Of a stretch of DNA of 64,000 bases, positions 61,396 to 64,000 are shown one piece after another; the stretch's first letter is position 1, and every line of letters starts with the position of its first letter. The stretch comes from Vanessa cardui. Its lineage: Eukaryota; Arthropoda; Insecta; Lepidoptera; Nymphalidae. The DNA lies in contig NC_061126.1 in the NCBI RefSeq assembly GCF_905220365.1, forward strand, positions 1,488,001-1,552,000, written 5' to 3'. The notes below the pieces were generated by a model that worked only from the letters and a program-made list of their open reading frames with translations, had not been told where the DNA came from and made no database searches. The position numbers and the translations under genes were made by a program.

Positions 61396-61545
61396 TTTAT
61401 TGGATGAGAGTAACTACTGAGTTTTTGCCAGTTTTTCTCGGTAAAATTTGCCTGAACCGGTGGTAGCTTTACAATGAATTTAACATGATGATTCAAAAGC
61501 GCTTTTATGAGTCTACTTGAATAAAGAATATTTAGATTTTCTCGA
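61396..61545 (+). repeat. TTTTGAT-ended retroelement tail, copy 7 (5'-truncated)
   Basis: actttattggatgagagtaa, gttttgccagtttttctcgg, gaaccggtggtagctttaca, cttgaataaagaatatttag. Confidence 0.75.
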
Positions 61546-61946
61546 GACTATTGTACCTTAGAACCGTGTCGTACTTATGTAACCCATTTACTGTTGTAGT
61601 CTGGTTATGAAAAAGTCACATTAAACTTTATAATTGTAATTGATAAGTGATGGGAAAACTATCGCTAGATTAAGAAAATAATCAGTTTGAGTAATTTCCA
61701 ATAACTGCCTAATATTACTACCTTCCTATTATTTTATCTTTATTCTTCTTCTTATTGCTTCTTATATCATTAATATAAATAAATTATTTTTTAAATCCTT
61801 AATTTATTATTATATTATATACTATCAAACCGGCATTGCACTGGTGCAATTTATTAATTGGAAATATATGATCTATCAGTCAGAACCAGTATTTTATATT
61901 TGTATATCACCCTACGCAGAATAACAAACTTTACTTTTATAATATT

Positions 61947-61989
61947 TGTATAGATATATGTGGCATATTTCGCCACATATATCTATACA
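61947..61989. repeat. Perfect 18-base-arm hairpin
   Basis: tgtatagatatatgtggc and its exact complement around the 7-base loop atatttc. Confidence 0.92.
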
Positions 61990-62424
61990 TGAACATGAAC
62001 GCGAGATGAATTACAAATACGAAATTCGCAGTGGGAAATTTAGCTTTAATACCTAATTAAAATCGACGCATTCGAAAACTACGCAAACGCCTCTTTTATA
62101 TTTAGCCGTGTGTCTTTCCAGAGCATTGTCAAATGCTTCATTTTCCTGAAACGGTACATCGCACCCATTACCATGGCCCCTTCAGACGACAGTGACTACG
62201 TACTTTAGCCTGACATGTTTGATTAATGGAGCTCCCGCAAATAGCGACAGCGCAGACATCTAAAAATACACCTTCACGACTTTTCAATGTGTCATTATAT
62301 TCTTCAACTTTTTTATCATTTTATAAAGAAACGAAATATGCATAAGTGTTTGCTCTTTTCAGTTGTCATATAGGTATATTTATTATCATTTCGTTACTGT
62401 AAAATTTTATTTGTAAGCATTAAC

Positions 62425-62507
62425 TGGTACCGTGGTACCATCGCTGCTTCTGTATTTTCATAACAGCTACTTACATTGGGATCAGAGTAATGTATGGGAT
62501 GTTGTCC
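62425..62507 (+). repeat. SINE family 2, internal fragment
   Basis: ggtaccatcgctgcttctgt, ttttcataacagctacttac, attgggatcagagtaatgta. Confidence 0.7.
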
Positions 62508-62970
62508 ATTTACGATATTTACGATTAATTAATTTATTAACTAGCAATAAAGTTTACTACCGAGAAAAATTCGGCTATATTGGAACATATTCACGCTGAA
62601 ACACGTACAATGCGTACAAACACGCATATATTTACCTATTCATTTTTCATTTGAGCGTCGATTGGTTAAAGAAAGATATATAAAAAAAAGAAAGGTAGGA
62701 CATTGACGTAATGAATTTACTGTCCCTATTCGTTATATGAGACAGACAAAATTAAAAGAATAACAAGGTTCGGCATTTTTTTTACTTAAATCCCGTGTAA
62801 TATATACAATATTATTGTATACAAAAAAGTGCATAATATAAAAAAAATACAGAGAGAAACAGAGGAAAAGATCGCCTTAAGGGGGAAATAACGCTATTTC
62901 CTTACGTGACTTCTGTCAGTTCACACTACTGTTAACCGCGTAAACGAACTTCGTTCTAAAAGTGCAGTGA

Positions 62971-62992
62971 AGAGAAGCTTTAAAGCTTCTCT
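62971..62992. repeat. Perfect 22-base palindrome
   Basis: agagaagcttt followed at once by its complement, with no loop. Confidence 0.9.
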
Positions 62993-64000
62993 AACCTGTA
63001 CTCTAATATTAATTCTCCAATAAGTAAAATCCTTCCTTGCACCGCAATATTTACTTGCCCAACAAATTCAGAACAAATGACTCAAAATTTCGACTTGATT
63101 TCAATTATAATTTACATTGTGTTTAAATAGTCTGTCATTCGAGACATCAATTTTATCTTAGTTTCATTAAAATCCATCCAATGGTTTCCGAGTAATGCTT
63201 TTTAAATGAGTCAGCGAGGAAATATTGTCATGAAATGTTTTTTGGCTCCTATATCAATAATAATGTCAACGAAAATTTATGCTTCCCCCATTTGATGATG
63301 ATGACTTGTTTTATTTTTATTGATAACTGTATTCCATTTTCAAAAAATGATTATACATCTTGTTTTCGTCTGCATCGTATTTCGTCATATCGAAATCTAC
63401 ACAAAAAAGCGAAAGATGCTGGAAAATACAAATAATTTTGATATAAGCTAAAATTACAACGTCAAATTTATGAAAAATCACATTTTATATCCAGCGCTTT
63501 CAGTTTTCCTATTCAGCAATCGAACTTGTTGGCTTTGAGTAAATACTCTTTAATTAGTATCAGTGTAGTATTAATTAATATTAATAATAAATATAATATT
63601 CTGGGAAGTAATGTTTCATGGCAAAAAATAATCTGCTCATTACTGAGAAACTGAGATACCCACAGCACAATTTTTAAACTCATTATATATACTCACTAAA
63701 TTTTAATGTACTTTATCATATGTAATTATTACAGTTAATATACTCAACGTATATTAATGATTACAAATAAGCTGTTTATTTTATAATGAAATGATAAACA
63801 ATGTTCAATTTATTTATATTACGACCACACTGAGGCCTAGTATAAAAATCATTATGAAATCATTTTTGTTGGCCTGACATTGACCATTGTGGCCGAGATC
63901 TAATTAGCTGATTAACAGGTTGCCTAAGTCAGGAGCGATCGAGACGTCTTATGGAAGAACATGCCTCGGCCGCAGAGAGACCATATACGAGGTCCTGGTA

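Larger units (their letters stand above)
43673..64000. other. Region upstream of the first TMTC exon found: no gene recognised
   Basis: If the missing 5' exon lies beyond 64000, this whole stretch is intron; if it lies inside, I could not recognise it. Repeats are listed separately. A short GC-richer block at 54545-54670 has no recognisable product. Confidence 0.45.

Noticed and set aside
1..64000. CRISPR array or bacterial-type operon
   Set aside because: The repeats are dispersed retroelements and microsatellites, with no regularly spaced repeat-spacer pattern; the window is eukaryotic.

Overview
This is AT-rich, repeat-dense eukaryotic DNA, almost certainly from a lepidopteran. Evidence: a minus-strand insect gene split by canonical GT-AG introns; many copies of two tRNA-derived SINE families of moth/butterfly type (one resembles the Metulj SINEs of nymphalid butterflies); a CR1/Jockey-like LINE C-terminus; and Helitron remnants ending in CTAG. 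The family names rest on recall, not on a search.

The one protein-coding gene I can reconstruct is on the minus strand from 43672 down to 19023. Thirteen exons join in frame (2,149 coding bases, 715 complete residues plus a stop) into a TMTC protein, an ER multi-pass O-mannosyltransferase with C-terminal TPR repeats. The TPR region looks most like TMTC1. The N-terminus (start codon, first membrane helix, first luminal loop) is missing: the first exon found starts in mid-codon and I found no convincing upstream exon between 43673 and 64000. A polyadenylation signal lies about 290 bases after the stop.

Layout. 1-6660: gene-free flank with LINE-tail and SINE fragments and a (TA)17 microsatellite. 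6682-13388: a direct tandem duplication with a period of about 3.47 kb. Its right-hand 2.4 kb is nearly identical between copies and its left-hand 0.6 kb clearly diverged; it contains a SINE interrupted by a foldback element, and a younger SINE sits inside an older one in the second unit. 13389-19022: LINE C-terminus, SINEs, no gene. 19023-43672: TMTC gene, with introns of 163 to about 7,300 bases carrying SINEs and Helitron-like or LINE fragments. 43673-64000: no recognised exon; SINEs, a decayed Helitron with a recognisable Rep N-terminal region and an intact 3' hairpin/CTAG end (51716-53890), a 590-bp inverted-repeat element (57356-57945) and several strong hairpins.

No second host gene, true tRNA or rRNA gene, or CRISPR array is supported. 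Most short open frames are translations of repeats. I see no convincing new biological system. The most notable items are the mosaic tandem duplication, the nested transposon record and the unusual C-terminal tail of the TMTC protein.
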